A stretch of DNA of 64,000 nt, from the NCBI RefSeq assembly GCF_029227915.1, contig NC_079875.1, positions 39,949,201 to 40,013,200 on the forward strand, written 5' to 3'. A program made the translations under genes and the position numbers. The DNA is from Hydractinia symbiolongicarpus. Lineage: Eukaryota > Cnidaria > Hydrozoa > Anthoathecata > Hydractiniidae. The notes beneath the pieces are model-generated. The model was given only the letters and a program-made list of their open reading frames with translations, searched no databases and had not been told where the DNA came from. Within the stretch, counting starts at the first letter, position 1. Each line of letters begins with the position of its first letter. Positions 10,436-24,233 of this stretch are shown here, one piece after another.

Positions 10436-13400
10436 GACTGTGACCTGATAAATGTGATAAATGAGACAATTGGACACCAAGAAATAACATTCTTCTTAAT
10501 TTGACATGATTGCCGAAACTCAGCGATTACACTGGGCTCTGTGGTAGCGCTTCATTTAGAAATTAAGTTAAAAAAAGTCATTTTTTTATTGTGGGACCAA
10601 TCCTAGACGTTATCGCGCGCTGAGGAAATAGCGACAGTTTCAAAAACTACATTTCATTGTCTTTCTAACGGTGTCAGTCCGTTTGAGTTTTAACGGTTGT
10701 GTCACATATTCGTACCAACATATGTTTAGCGATATTTTTCTGATATTACTAGGTTGCGTCGCTTTTAACTATTAAACGATTGACTGTGGGACTTAATTGA
10801 GCAAACTTTGGACTGTCTCCTGATAAATGTGATAAAGCAGATAATTGGACTCCAAGAAATAACATTCTTGTTAACTTGACAAGATTTCCGAAACTCAGCG
10901 ATTACACTGGGCTCTGTGGTAGCGCTTCATTTAAGATTTAAGATAAAAAGTCATTTTTTTGTTGTGGGACCAATCCTAGCCAATATCTCGCGCTGAAGAA
11001 ATAGCGACAGTTTCAAAAACTACATTTCATTGACTTTCTAACGGTGTCAGTCCGTTTGAGTTACAAGGGTTGGGTCACATATTCGTACCAACATGTATTT
11101 AGCGATATTTTTTTGATATTACTAGGTTGCATCGCTTTTAACAATGAAACGTTGACTGTGGGACTTAATTGAGCTAACTTTGGACTGTGACCTGATAAAT
11201 GTGATAAATGAGACAATTGGACTCCAAGAAGTAACATTCTTGTTAATTTCACGTGATTGCCGGAACTGAGCGATTACACTGGGCACTGTGGTAGCGCTTC
11301 ATTTAAAAATTAAGCTAAAAAAGTCATTTTTTTACTGTGGGACCTATCCTAGCCGTTAGCGCGCGTTAAAGAAAAAGCGACAGTTTTAAAAACTACTTTT
11401 CATTGACTTTCTAACGGTGTCAGTCCGTTTGAGTTGCAACGGTTGGGTCACATATTCGTACCAACATGTATTTAGCGATATTTTTCTGATACTACTAGGG
11501 TGCATCGCTTTTAACTATGAAACGATTGACTGTGGGACTTAATTGAGCTAACTTTGGACTGTCACCTGATAAATGTGATAAAAGAGACAATTGGACTCCA
11601 AGAAAAAACATTCTTCTTAATTTGACATGATTGCCGAAACTCAGCGATTACACTGGGCTCTGTGGTAGCGCTTCATTTAAGAATTAAGATAAAAAAAAGT
11701 CATTTTTTTAATGTGGGACCAATCCTAGCCGTTATAGCGCGCTAAAGAAATAGCGACAGTTTCCAGAACTACATTTCATTGACTTTCTAACGGTCTCAGT
11801 CCGTTTGTGTTACAACAGTTGGGTCACATATTCGTACCAACATGTATTTAGCGATATTTTTCTGATATTACCAAGTTGCATCGCTTTTAACTATGAAACG
11901 ATTGACTGTGGGACTTAATTGAGCTAACTTTGGACTGTCACCTGATAAATGTGATAAAAGAGACAATTGGACTCCAAGAAAAAACATTCTTCTTAATTTG
12001 ACATGATTGCCGAAACTCAGCGATTACACTTGGCTCTGTGGTAGCGCTTCATTTGAAAATTATGATAAAAAAGTCATTTGTTTATTGTGGGACCAATCCT
12101 AGCCATTATCGCGCGCTGAGGAAATAGCGACAGTTTCAAAAACTACATTTCATTGACTTTCTAACGGTGTCAGTCCGTTTGAATTTCAATGGTTGTGTCA
12201 CATATTCGTACCAACATGTATTAAGCGATATTTTTTGATATTACTAGATTGCATCGCTTTTAACAATGAAGCGTTGACTGTGGGACTTAATTGAACTAAC
12301 TTTGGACTGTGATCTGATAAATGTGATAAATGAGAGAATTGGACTCCAAGAAATAACATTCTTCTTAATTTGAAGTGATTGCCGGAACTCAGCGATTACA
12401 CAGGGCTCTGTGGTAGCGCTTCATTTAAGAATTAAGATAAAAAAGTCATCTTTTTACTGTGGGACCTATCCTAGCCGTTCGCGTGCGTTGAAGAAAAAGT
12501 GACAGTTTCAAAAACTACATTTCATTGACTTTCTGACGGGGTCAGTCCGTTTGACTTACAATGGTTGGGTCACATATTCGTACCAACATATATTTAGCGA
12601 TATTTTTCTGATATTACTAGGTTGCATCGCTTTTAACTATGAAACGATTGACTGTGGGACTTAATTGGGCTAACTTTGAACTGTCACCTGATAAATGTGA
12701 TAAAAGAGACAATTGAACTCCAAGAAAAAACATTCTTCTTAATTTGACATGATTGCCGAAACTCAGCGATTACACTGGGCTCTGTGGTAGCGCTTCATTT
12801 AAGATTTATGATAAAAAAAAGTCATTTTTTTATTGTAGGACCAATCCTAGCCATTATCCTGCGCTGATAAAATAGCGACAGTTTTAAAAACTACATTTCA
12901 TTGACTTTCTAACGGTGTCAGTCCGTTTGAGTTTCAACGGTTGTGTCACATATTCGTACCAACATGTATTTAGCGATATTTTTTTATATTACTAGGTTGC
13001 ATCGCTTTTAACAATGAAACGTTGACTGTGGGACTTAATTGAACTAACTTTGGACTGTGACCTGATAAATGTGATAAATGAGACAATTGGACTCCAAGAA
13101 ATAACATTCTTCTTAATTTGACGTGATTGCCGGAACTCAGCGATTACACGGGGCTCTGTGGTAGCGCTTCTTTAAAGAATTGAGATAAAAAAGTCATTTT
13201 TTTATTGCGGGACCAATCCTAGCCATTATCTCACGCTGAAGAAATAGCGGCAGTTTCAAAAACTACATTTCATTGACGTTCTAACGGTGTCAGTCCGTTT
13301 GAGTTACAACGGTTGGGTCACATATTCTTACCAACATCTATTTAGCGATATTTTTCTGATATTACTAGGTTGCATCGCTTTTAACAATGAAACGATTGAC

Positions 13401-15539
13401 TGTGGGACTTAATTGAGCTAACTTTGGACTGTCACCTGATAAATGTGATAAATGAGACAATTGGACTCCAAGAAATAACATTCTTGTTAATTTGACGTGA
13501 TTGACGGAACTCAGCGATTACACTGGGCACTGTGGTAGCGCTTCATTTAAAAATTAAGATACAAAAAGTCATTTTTTTATTGTGGTACCAATCCTAGCCG
13601 TTATCGCGCGCTAAAGAAATAGCGACAGTTTCAAGAACTACATTTCCTTGACGTTCTAACGGTGTCAGTCCGTTTGAGTTACAACGGTTGGGTCACATAT
13701 TCGTACCAACATGTATGTAGCGATATTTTTCTGATATTACTAGGTTGCATCGCTTTTAACTATGAAACGTTTGACTGTGGGACTTAATTGAGCTAACTTT
13801 GGACTGTCACCTGATAAATGTGATAAAAGAGACAATTGGACTCCAAGAAAAAACATTCTTCTTAAGTTGACATGATTGCCGACACTCGGCGATTACACTG
13901 GGCTCTGTGGTAGCGCTTCATTTAAGAATTATGATAAAAAAAGTCATTTTTTATTGTGGGACCACTCCTAGCCATTATCGCGCGCTGAGGATATAGCGAC
14001 AGTTTCAAAAACTACATTTCATTGACTTTCTAAGGGTGTCAGTCCGTTTGAGTTTTAACGGTTGTGTCACATATTCGTACCAACATGTATTTAGCGATAT
14101 TATTTTGATATTACTAGGTTGCATCGCTTTTAACAATGAAACGTTGACTGTGGGACTTAATTGAACTAACTTTGGACTGTGACCTGATAAATGTGATAAA
14201 TGAGACAATTGGACTCCAAGAAATAACATTCTTCTTAATTTGACGTGATTGCCGGAACTCAGCGATTACTCTGGGCTCTGTGGTAGCGCTTCAATTAAGA
14301 ATTAAGATAAAAAAGTCATTTTTTTATTGCGGGACCAATGCTAGCCATTATCTCGCACTGAAGAAATAGCAGCAGTTTCAAAAACTACATTTCATTGACT
14401 TTCTAACGGTGTCAGTCCGTTTGAGTTACAACGGTTGTGTCACATATTCGTACCAACATGTATTTAGCGATAATTTTCTGATATTACTAGGTTGCATGGT
14501 TTTAACAATGAAACGATTGACTGTGGGACTTAATTGAGCTAACTTTGGACTGTGACCTGATAAATGTGATAAATGAGACAATTGGACTCCAAGAAATAAC
14601 ATTCTTCTTAATTTGACGTGATTGCCGGAACTCAGCAATTACACTGGTCGCTGTGGTAGCGCTTCATTTAAAAATTAAGCTAAAAAAAGACATTTTTTTA
14701 CTGTGGGACCTATCCTAGCCGTTAGCACGCGCTAAAAAAACAGCGGCAGTTTTAAGAACTACATTTCATTGACTTTCTAACGGTGTCAGTCCGTTTGAGT
14801 TACAACGGTTGGGTCACATATTCGTACCAACATGTATTTAGCGATATTTTTCTGATATTACTAGGTTGCATCGCTTTTAACTATGAAACGATTGACTGTG
14901 GGACTTAATTGAGCTAACTTTGGACTGTCACCTGATAAATGTGATAAAAGAGACAATTGGACTCCAAGAAAAAACACTCTTTTTAATTTGACATGATTGC
15001 CGAAACTCAGCGATTACACTGGGCTCTGTGGTAGCGCTTCATTTAAGAATTATGTTAAAAAAAGTCATTTTTTTATTGTGGGACCAATCCTAGCCATTAT
15101 CCTGCGCTGATGAAATAGCGACAGTTTCAAAAACTACATTTCATTGACTTTCTAACGGTGTCAGTCCGTTTGAGTTTCAACGGTTGTGTCACATATTCGT
15201 ACCAACATGTATTTAGCGATTATTTTCTGATATTACTAGGTTGCATCGCTTTTAACAATGAAACGATTGACTGTTGGACTTAATTGAGCTAACTGTGTAC
15301 TGTTACCTGATAAATGTGATAAATGAGACAAATGGACTCCAAGAAATAACATTCTTGTTAATTTGACGTGATTGCCGGAACTCAGCGATTACACTGGGCA
15401 CTGTGGTAGCGCTTCATTTAAAAATTAAGATACAAAAAGTCATTTTTTTATTGTGGTACCAATCCTAGCCGTTATCGCGCGCTAAAGAAATAGCGACAGT
15501 TTCAAGAACTACATTTCATTGACTTTCTAACGGTGTCAG
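10436..15539 (+). repeat. Irregular, more divergent monomers
   Basis: About 13-14 monomers with the usual 372-376 bp spacing but no clear higher-order period that I could follow. Private variants are common: cggtctcagtccgtttgtg near 11,800, cggggtcagtccgtttgac near 12,540, gttgcatggtttt near 14,495 and gtgtactgttacc near 15,297. The cattatcctgcgctga variant occurs at about 12,855 and 15,100 and reappears in the 24-26 kb blocks. I see nothing but satellite here. Confidence 0.75.
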
Positions 15540-15819
15540 TCCGTTTGAGTTTTAACGGTTGTGTCACATATTCGTACCAACATGTATTTAGCGATATTTT
15601 TTGATATTACTAGGTTGCATCGCTTTTAACAATGAAACGTTGACTGTGGGACTTAATTGAACTAACTTTGGACTGTGACCTGATAAATGTGATAAATGAG
15701 ACAATTGGACTCCAAGAAATCACATTCTTCTTAACTTGACGTGATTGCCGGAACTCAGCGATTACACTGGGCTCTGTAGTAGCGCTTCAATTAAAAATTA
15801 AGATAAAAAAGTCATTTTT

Positions 15820-15821
15820 TG
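15820..15821 (+). repeat. 72-bp deletion junction in a monomer (copy a)
   Basis: The T-tract runs straight into gactttttaacgg, so the second gtgggac box, the CpG-rich stretch and the tttcaaaaactac stretch are missing. Normal monomers have cattttt..attg at one edge and catttcattgac at the other, so short cattt/attg homology is available for slippage. Confidence 0.85.
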
Positions 15822-16868
15822 ACTTTTTAACGGTGTCAGTCCGTTTGAGTTACAACGGTTGGGTCACATATTCGTACCAACATGTATTTAGCGATATTAT
15901 TTTGATATTACTAGGTTGCATCGCTTTTAACAATGAAACGTTGACTGTGGGACTTAATTGAACTAACTTTGGACTGTGACCTGATAAATGTGATAAATGA
16001 GACAATTGGACTCCAAGAAATAACATTCTTTTTAATTTGACGTGATTGTCGGAACTCAGCGATTACACTGGGCTCTGTGGTAGCGCTTCAATTAAGAATT
16101 AAGATAAAAAAAGTCATTTTTTTATTGCAGGACCAATGCTAGCCATTATCTCGCGCTGAAGAAATAGCGGCAGTTTCAAAAACTACATTTCATTGACTTT
16201 CTAACGGTGTTAGTGCGTTTGAGTTACAACGGTTGGATCACATATTCGAACCAACATGTATTTAGCGATAATTTTCTGATATTACTAGGTTGCATTGCTT
16301 TTAACAATGAAACGATTGACTGTGGGACTTAATTGCGCAAACTTTGGACTGTGACCTGATAAATGTGATAAATGAGACAATTGGACTCCAAGAAATAACA
16401 TTCTTGTTAACTTTACGTGATTGCCGGAACTCAGCGATTACACTGGGCACTGTGGTAGCGCTTCATTTAAAAATTAAGCTAAAAAAGACATTTTTTTACT
16501 GTGGTACCTATCCTAGCCGTTAGCGCGCGCTAAAGAAATAGCGACAGTTTCAGGAACTACATTTCATTGACTTTCTAACGGTGTCAGTCCGTTTGAGTTT
16601 TAACGGTTGTGTCACATATTCGTACCAACATGTATTTAGCGATATTATTTTGATATTACTAGGTTGCATCGCTTTTAACAATGAAACGTTGACTGTGGGA
16701 CTTAATTGAACTAACTTTGGACTGTGACCTGATAAAAGTGATAAATGAGACAATTGGACTCCAAGAAATCACATTCTTCTTAATTTGACGTGATTGCCGG
16801 AACTCAGCGATTACACTGGGCTCTGTGGTAGCGCTTCAATTAAAAATTAAGATAAAAAAGTCATTTTT

Positions 16869-16870
16869 TG
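16869..16870 (+). repeat. 72-bp deletion junction in a monomer (copy b)
   Basis: Same junction and same flanks as at 15,820 (attaaaaattaag on the left, gactttttaac on the right), 1,049 bp on: a copy by duplication. Confidence 0.85.
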
Positions 16871-18290
16871 ACTTTTTAACGGTGTCAGTCCGTTTGAGTT
16901 ACAACGGCTGGGTCACATATTCGTACCAACATGTATTTAGCGATATTATTTTGATATTACTAGGTTGCATCGCTTTTAACAATGAAACGTTGACTGTGGG
17001 ACTTAATTGAACTAACTTTGGACTGTGACCTGATAAATGTGATAAATGAGACAATTGGACTCCAAGAAATAACATTCTTTTTAATTTGACGTGATTGTCG
17101 GAACTCAGCGATTACACTGGGCTCTGTGGTAGCGCTTCAATTAAGAATTAAGATAAAAAAAAGTCATTTTTTTATTGCGGGACCAATCCTAGCCATTATC
17201 TCGCGCTGAAGAAATAGCGGCAGTTTCAAAAACTACATTTCATTGACTTTCTAACGGTGTTAGTGCGTTTGAGTTACAACGGTTGGGTCACATATTCGTA
17301 CCAACATGTATTTAGCGATAATTTTCTGATATTACTAGGTTGCATTGCTTTTAACAATGAAACGATTGACTGTGGGACTTATATGCGCTAACTTTGGACT
17401 GTGACCTGATAAATGTGATAAATGAGACAATTGGACTCCAAGAAATAACATTCTTGTTAACTTTACGTGATTGCCGGAACTCAGCGATTACACTGGGCAC
17501 TGTGGTAGCGCTTCATTTAAAAATTAAGCTAAAAAAGACATTTTTTTACTGTGGCACCTATCCTAGCCGTTAGCGCGCACTAAAGAAATAGCGACAGTTT
17601 CAGGAACTACATTTCATTGACTTTCTAACGGTGTCAGTCCGTTTGAGTTTTAACGGTTGTGTCACATATTCGTACCAACATGTATTTAGCGATATTTTTT
17701 TGATATTACTAGGTTGCATCGCTTTTAACAATGAAACGTTGACTGTGGGACTTAATTGAACTAACTTTGGACTGTGACCTGATAAATGTGATAAATGAGA
17801 CAATTGGACTCCAAGAAATAACATTCTTCTTAATTTGACGTGATTGCCGGAACTCAGCGATTACACTGGGCTCTGTGGTAGCGCTTCAATTAAGAATTAA
17901 GATAAAAAAGTCATTTTTTTATTGCGGGACCAATCCTAGCCATTATCTCGCGCTGAAGAAATAGCGGCAGTTTCAAAAACTACATTTCATTGACGTTCTA
18001 ACGGTGTTAGTCCGTTTGAGTTTTAACGGTTGTGTCACATATTCGTACCAACATGTATTTAGCGATATTTTTTGATATTACTAGGTTGCATCGCTTTTAA
18101 CAATGAAACGTTGACTGTGGGACTTAATTGAACTAACTTTGGACTGTGACCTGATAAATGTGATAAATGAGACAATTGGACTCCAAGAAATCACATTCTT
18201 CTTAATTTGACGTGATTGCCGGAACTCAGCGATTACACTGGGCTCTGTGGTAGCGCTTCAATTAAAAATTAAGATAAAAAAGTCATTTTT

Positions 18291-18292
18291 TG
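18291..18292 (+). repeat. 72-bp deletion junction in a monomer (copy c)
   Basis: 2,471 bp after 15,820 with the same flanks; it belongs to the first trimer of the second HOR copy. Confidence 0.85.
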
Positions 18293-19339
18293 ACTTTTTA
18301 ACGGTGTCAGTCCGTTTGAGTTACAACGGTTGGGTCACATATTCGTACCAACATGTATTTAGCGATATTATTTTGATATTACTAGGTTGCATCGCTTTTA
18401 ACAATGAAACGTTGACTGTGGGACTTAATTGAACTAACTTTGGACTGTGACCTGATAAATGTGATAAATGAGACAATTGGACTCCAAGAAATAACATTCT
18501 TTTTAATTTGACGTGATTGTCGGAACTCAGCGATTACACTGGGCTCTGTGGTAGCGCTTCAATTAAGAATTAAGATAAAAAAAGTCATTTTTTTATTGCG
18601 GGACCAATCCTAGCCATTATCTCGCGCTGAAGAAATAGCGGCAGTTTCAAAAACTACATTTCATTGACTTTCTAACGGTGTTAGTGCGTTTGAGTTACAA
18701 CGGTTGGGTCACATATTCGTACCAACATGTATTTAGCGATAATTTTCTGATATTACTAGGTTGCATTGCTTTTAACAATGAAACGATTGACTGTGGGACT
18801 TAATTGCGCTAACTTTGGACTGTGACCTGATAAATGTGATAAATGAGACAATTGGACTCCAAGAAATAACATTCTTGCTAACTTTACGTGATTGCCGGAA
18901 CTCAGCGATTACACTGGGCACTGTGGTAGCGCTTCATTTAAAAATTAAGCTAAAAAAGACATTTTTTTACTGTGGTACCTATCCTAGCAGTTAGGGCGCG
19001 CTAAAGAAATAGCGACAGTTTCAGGAACTACATTTCATTGACTTTCTAACGGTGTCAGTCCGTTTGAGTTTTAACGGTTGTGTCACATATTCGTACCAAC
19101 ATGTATTTAGCGATATTATTTTGATATTACTAGGTTGCATCGCTTTTAACAATGAAACGTTGACTGTGGGACTTAATTGAACTAACTTTGGACTGTGACC
19201 TGATAAATGTGATAAATGAGACAATTGGACTCCAAGAAATCACATTCTTCTTAATTTGACGTGATTGCCGGAACTCAGCGATTACACTGGGCTCTGTGGT
19301 AGCGCTTCAATTAAAAATTAAGATAAAAAAGTCATTTTT

Positions 19340-19341
19340 TG
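19340..19341 (+). repeat. 72-bp deletion junction in a monomer (copy d)
   Basis: 2,471 bp after 16,869 with the same flanks, including the shared cggctgggtcac variant just downstream. Confidence 0.85.
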
Positions 19342-20168
19342 ACTTTTTAACGGTGTCAGTCCGTTTGAGTTACAACGGCTGGGTCACATATTCGTACCAA
19401 CATGTATTTAGCGATATTATTTTGATATTACTAGGTTGCATCGCTTTTAACAATGAAACGTTGACTGTGGGACTTAATTGAACTAACTTTGGACTGTGAC
19501 CTGATAAATGTGATAAATGAGACAATTGGACTCCAAGAAATAACATTCTTTTTAATTTGACGTGATTGTCGGAACTCAGCGATTACACTGGGCTCTGTGG
19601 TAGCGCTTCAATTAAGAATTAAGATAAAAAAAAGTCATTTTTTTATTGCGGGACCAATCCTAGCCATTATCTCGCGCTGAAGAAATAGCGGCAGTTTCAA
19701 AAACTGCATTTCATTGACTTTCTAACGGTGTTAGTGCGTTTGAGTTACAACGGTTGGGTCACATATTCGTACCAACATGTATTTAGCGATAATTTTCTGA
19801 TATTACTAGGTTGCATTGCTTTTAACAATGAAACGATTGACTGTGGGACTTATATGCGCTAACTTTGGACTGTGACCTGATAAATGTGATAAATGAGACA
19901 ATTGGACTCCAAGAAATAACATTCTTGTTAACTTTACGTGATTGCCGGAACTCAGCGATTACACTGGGCACTGTGGTAGCGCTTCATTTAAAAATTAAGC
20001 TAAAAAAGACATTTTTTTACTGTGGCACCTATCCTAGCCGTTAGCGAGCACTAAAGAAATAGCGACAGTTTCAGGAACTACATTTCATTGACTTTCTAAC
20101 GGTGTCAGTCCGTTTGAGTTTTAACGGTTGTGTCACATATTCGTACCAACATGTATTTAGCGATATTT

Positions 20169-21382
20169 TTCTGATATTACTAGGCTGCATCGCTTTTAGC
20201 AATGAAACGATTGACTGTGGGATTTAATTGAGCTAACTTTGGACTGTCACCTGATAAATGTGATAAAGTAGACAATTGGACTCCAAGAAAAAACATTCTT
20301 GTTAATTTGACATGATTGCCGAAACTCAGCGATTACACTGGGCTCTGTGGTAGCGCTTCATTTAAGAATTATGATAAAAAAAGTCATTTTTTTATTGTGG
20401 GACCAATCCTAGCAATTATCACGCGCTGAGGAAATAGCCACAGTTTCAAAAATTACATTTCATTGACTTTCTAACGGTGTCAGTCCGTTTGAGTTTCAAC
20501 GGTTGTGTCACATATTCGTACCAACATGTATTTAGCGATATTTTTTTGATATTACTAGGTTGCATCGCTTTTAACAATGAAACGTTGACTGTGAGACTTA
20601 ATTGAAGTAACTTTGGACTGTGACCTGATATTTGTGATAAATGAGACAATTGGACTACAAGAAATAACATTCTTCTGAATTTGACGTGGTTGCCGGAACT
20701 CAGCGATTACACTGAACACTGTGGTAGCGCTTCATTTAAGAATTAAGACAAAAAAGTCATTTTTTTATTGTGAGACCAATCCTAGCCGTTATCGCGCGCT
20801 GAAGAAATAGCGACAATTTCAAAAACTACAGTTCATTGGCTTTCGAACGGTGTCAGTCCGTTTGAGTTACAACGGTTGGGTCACATATTCGTACCAACAT
20901 GTATTTAGCGATATTTTTCTGATATTACTAGGTTGCATCGCTTTTAACTATGAAACGATTGACTGTGGGACTTAATTTGGCTAACTTTGGACTGTCACCT
21001 GATAAATGTGATAAAGGAGACAATTGGACTCCAAGAAAAAACATTCTTCTTAATTTGACATGATTGCCGAAACTCAGCGATTACACTGGGGTCTGTGGTA
21101 GCGCTTCATTTAAGAATTATGATAAAAAAAGTCATTTTTTTATTGTGGGACCAATCCTAGCAATTATTGTGCGCTGAGGAAATAGCGACAGTTTCAAAAA
21201 CTACATTTCATTGACTTTCTAACGGTGTCAGTCCGTTTGAGTTTCAAGGGTTGTGTCACATATTCGTACCAACATGTATTTAGCGATATTTTTTTGATAT
21301 TACTAGGTTGCATCGCTTTTAACAATGAAACGTTGACTGTGAGACTTAATTGAACTAACTATGGACTGTGACCTGATATTTG
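20169..21382 (+). repeat. Irregular monomers
   Basis: About three monomers. Recognisable variants are gataaagtagac (near 20,264), cctgatatttgtgataa (near 20,625 and 21,370) and actgaacactg (near 20,711). The cctgatatttgtg variant and a related actgaactctg set recur near 36.9-37.0 kb, so this is a relative of the material there. Nothing other than satellite is visible. Confidence 0.7.
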
Positions 21383-22805
21383 TGATAAATGAGACAATTG
21401 GACTCCAAGAAATAACATTCTTGTTAATTTGACGTGATTGCCGGAACTCAGCGATTACACTGGGCACTGTGGTAGCGCTTCATTTAAAAATTAAGATACA
21501 AAAAGTCATTTTTTTATTGTGGTACCAATCGTAGCCATTCTCGCGCGCTAAAGAAATAGCGACAGTTTCAAGAAATACATTTCATTGACTTTCTAACGGT
21601 GTCAGTCCGTTTGAGTTACAACAGTTGTGTCACATATTCGTACCAACATGTATTTAGCGATAATTTTCTGATATTACTAGGTTGCATGGTTTTAACAATG
21701 AAACGATTGGCTGTGCGACTTAATTGAGCTAACTTTGGACTGTGACCTGATAAATGTGATAAATGAGACAATTGGACTCCAAGAAATAACATTCTTCTTA
21801 ATTTGACGTGATTACCGGAACTCAGCGATTACACTGGGCACTGTGGTAGCGCTTCATTTAAAAATTAAGCTAAAAAAGGACATTTTTTTACTGTGGGACC
21901 TATCCTAGCCGTTAGCGCGCGCTAAAGAAATAGCGGCAGTTTTAAGAACTACATCTCATTGACTTTCTAACGGTGTCAGTCCGTTTGAGTTACAACGGTT
22001 GTGTCAGATATTCGTACCAACATGTATTTAGCGATATTTTTCTGATATTACTAGGTTGCATCGCTTTTAACAATGAAACGTTGACTGTGGGACTTAATTG
22101 AATTAACTTTGGACTGTGACCTGATAATTGTGATAAATGAGACAATTGGACTCCAAGAAATAACATTCTTCTTAATTTGACGTGATTGCCGGAACTCAGC
22201 GATTACACTGGGCTCTGTGGTAGCGCTTCAATTAAGAATTAAGATAAAAAAAGTCATTTTTTGACTTTCTAACGTGTCAGTCCGTTTGAGTTACAACGGT
22301 TGGGTCACATATTCGTACCAACATGTATTTAGCGATATTTTTTTGATATTACTAGGTTGCATCGCTTTTAACAATGAAACGTTGACTGTGGGACTTAATT
22401 GAATTAACTTTGGACTGTGACCTGATAAATGTGATAAATGAGACAATTGGACTCCAAGAAATAACATTCTTATTAATTTGACGTGATTGTCGGAACTCAG
22501 CGATTACACTGGGCTCTGTGGTAGCGCTTCAATTAAGAATTAAGATAAAAAAGTCATTTTTTTATTGCGGGACAAAGCCTAGCCATTATCTCGCGCTGAA
22601 GAAATAGCGGCAGTTTCAAAAACTACATTTCATTGACGTTCTAACGGTGTTAGTCCGTTTGAGTTACAACGGTTGGGTCACATATTCGTACCAACATGTA
22701 TTTAGCGCTATTTTTCTGATATTACTAGGTTGCATCGCTTTTAACTATGAAACGATTGACTGTGGGACTTAATTGAGCTAACTTTGGACTGTCACCTGAT
22801 AAATT
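21383..22805 (+). repeat. HOR copy 1, 1,423 bp (4 monomers, one deleted)
   Basis: Matches the next block at offset 1,423: ggctgtgcgact at 21,709 recurs at 23,132 and aaatttgata at 22,801 recurs at 24,224. One monomer carries the 72-bp deletion (junction 22,262), so the length is four monomers minus about 73 bp. The monomer at about 21,690 has the shortened gcatggttttaac. Confidence 0.85.
22262..22263 (+). repeat. 72-bp deletion junction on a different monomer background
   Basis: The same T-tract to gactt junction as at 15,820, but with attaagaattaag on the left and gactttctaacgtgtcag (one G lost) on the right. This is either transfer of the deletion between monomer types or a second deletion at the same short homology. 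Confidence 0.8.
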
Positions 22806-24233
22806 TGATAAATGAGACAATTGGACTCCAAGAAATAACATTCTTGTTAATTTGACGTGATTGCCGGAACTCAGCGATTACACTGGGCACTGTGGTAGCG
22901 CTTCATTTAAAAATTAAGATACAAAAAGTCATTTTTTTATTGTGGTACCAATCGTAGCCATTCTCGCGCGCTAAAGAAATAGCGACAGTTTCAAGAAATA
23001 CATTTCATTGACTTTCTAACGGTGTCAGTCCGTTTGAGTTACAACAGTTGTGTCACATATTCGTACCAACATGTATTTAGCGATAATTTTCTGATATTAC
23101 TAGGTTGCATGGTTTTAACAATGAAACGATTGGCTGTGCGACTTAATTGAGCTAACTTTGGACTGTGACCTGATAAATGTGATAAATGAGACAATTGGAC
23201 TCCAAGAAATAACATTCTTCTTAATTTGACGTGATTACCGGAACTCAGCGATTACACTGGGCACTGTGGTAGCGCTTCATTTAAAAATTAAGCTAAAAAA
23301 GGACATTTTTTTACTGTGGGACCTATCCTAGCCGTTAGCGCGCGCTAAAGAAATAGCGGCAGTTTTAAGAACTACATCTCATTGACTTTCTAACGGTGTC
23401 AGTCCGTTTGAGTTACAACGGTTGTGTCAGATATTCGTACCAACATGTATTTAGCGATATTTTTCTGATATTACTAGGTTGCATCGCTTTTAACAATGAA
23501 ACGTTGACTGTGGGACTTAATTGAATTAACTTTGGACTGTGACCTGATAATTGTGATAAATGAGACAATTGGACTCCAAGAAATAACATTCTTCTTAATT
23601 TGACGTGATTGCCGGAACTCAGCGATTACACTGGGCTCTGTGGTAGCGCTTCAATTAAGAATTAAGATAAAAAAAGTCATTTTTTGACTTTCTAACGTGT
23701 GAGTCCGTTTGAGTTACAACGGTTGGGTCACATATTCGTACCAACATGTATTTAGCGATATTTTTTTGATATTACTAGGTTGCATCGCTTTTAACAATGA
23801 AACGTTGACTGTGGGACTTAATTGAATTAACTTTGGACTTTGACCTGATAAATGTGATAAATGAGACAATTGGACTCCAAGAAATAACATTCTTCTTAAT
23901 TTGACGTGATTGTCGGAACTCAGCGATTACACTGGGCTCTGTGGTAGCGCTTCAATTAAGAATTAAGATAAAAAAGTCATTTTTTTATTGCGGGACAAAG
24001 CCTAGCCATTATCTCGCGCTGAAGAAATAGCGGCAGTTTCAAAAACTACATTTCATTGACGTTCTAACGGTGTTAGTCCGTTTGAGTTACAACGGTTGGG
24101 TCACATATTCGTACCAACATGTATTTAGCGCTATTTTTCTGATATTACTAGGTTGCATCGCTTTTAACTATGAAACGATTGACTGTGGGACTTAATTGAG
24201 CTAACTTTGGACTGTCACCTGATAAATTTGATA
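22806..24233 (+). repeat. HOR copy 2, 1,423 bp
   Basis: Near-identical second copy of the preceding block, ending where gataaatgagacaattgg is replaced by gataaaagagaaaattgg. Differences I saw include gtgtgagtccg (about 23,697) against gtgtcagtccg, and gactttgacc (about 23,838) against gactgtgacc. Confidence 0.85.
23685..23686 (+). repeat. 72-bp deletion junction, second copy of the variant background
   Basis: 1,423 bp after the junction at 22,262, with the same flanks and the same lost G in the dyad; copied by the HOR duplication. Confidence 0.8.

Larger units (their letters stand above)
15540..18010 (+). repeat. Nested HOR copy 1 (2,471 bp): trimer + trimer + monomer
   Basis: Shared marks recur at 15,540, 16,589, 17,639 and 18,011, giving pieces of 1,049, 1,050 and 372 bp. 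Each trimer holds one monomer with a 72-bp deletion (junctions 15,820 and 16,869). The second trimer carries the unusual cttatatgcgctaac at about 17,378, repeated exactly 2,471 bp on. The structure records a trimer duplication followed by duplication of the whole block. Confidence 0.85.
18011..20168 (+). repeat. Nested HOR copy 2, incomplete (about 2,158 of 2,471 bp)
   Basis: Matches the preceding block at offset 2,471, with trimer starts at 18,011 and 19,060 and deletion junctions at 18,291 and 19,340. Agreement stops near 20,168, where the left copy has gatatttttttgatatt and this one has tttttctgatattactaggctgc. Scattered differences such as gcagttagggcgcgc near 18,987 separate the copies. 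Confidence 0.85.
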
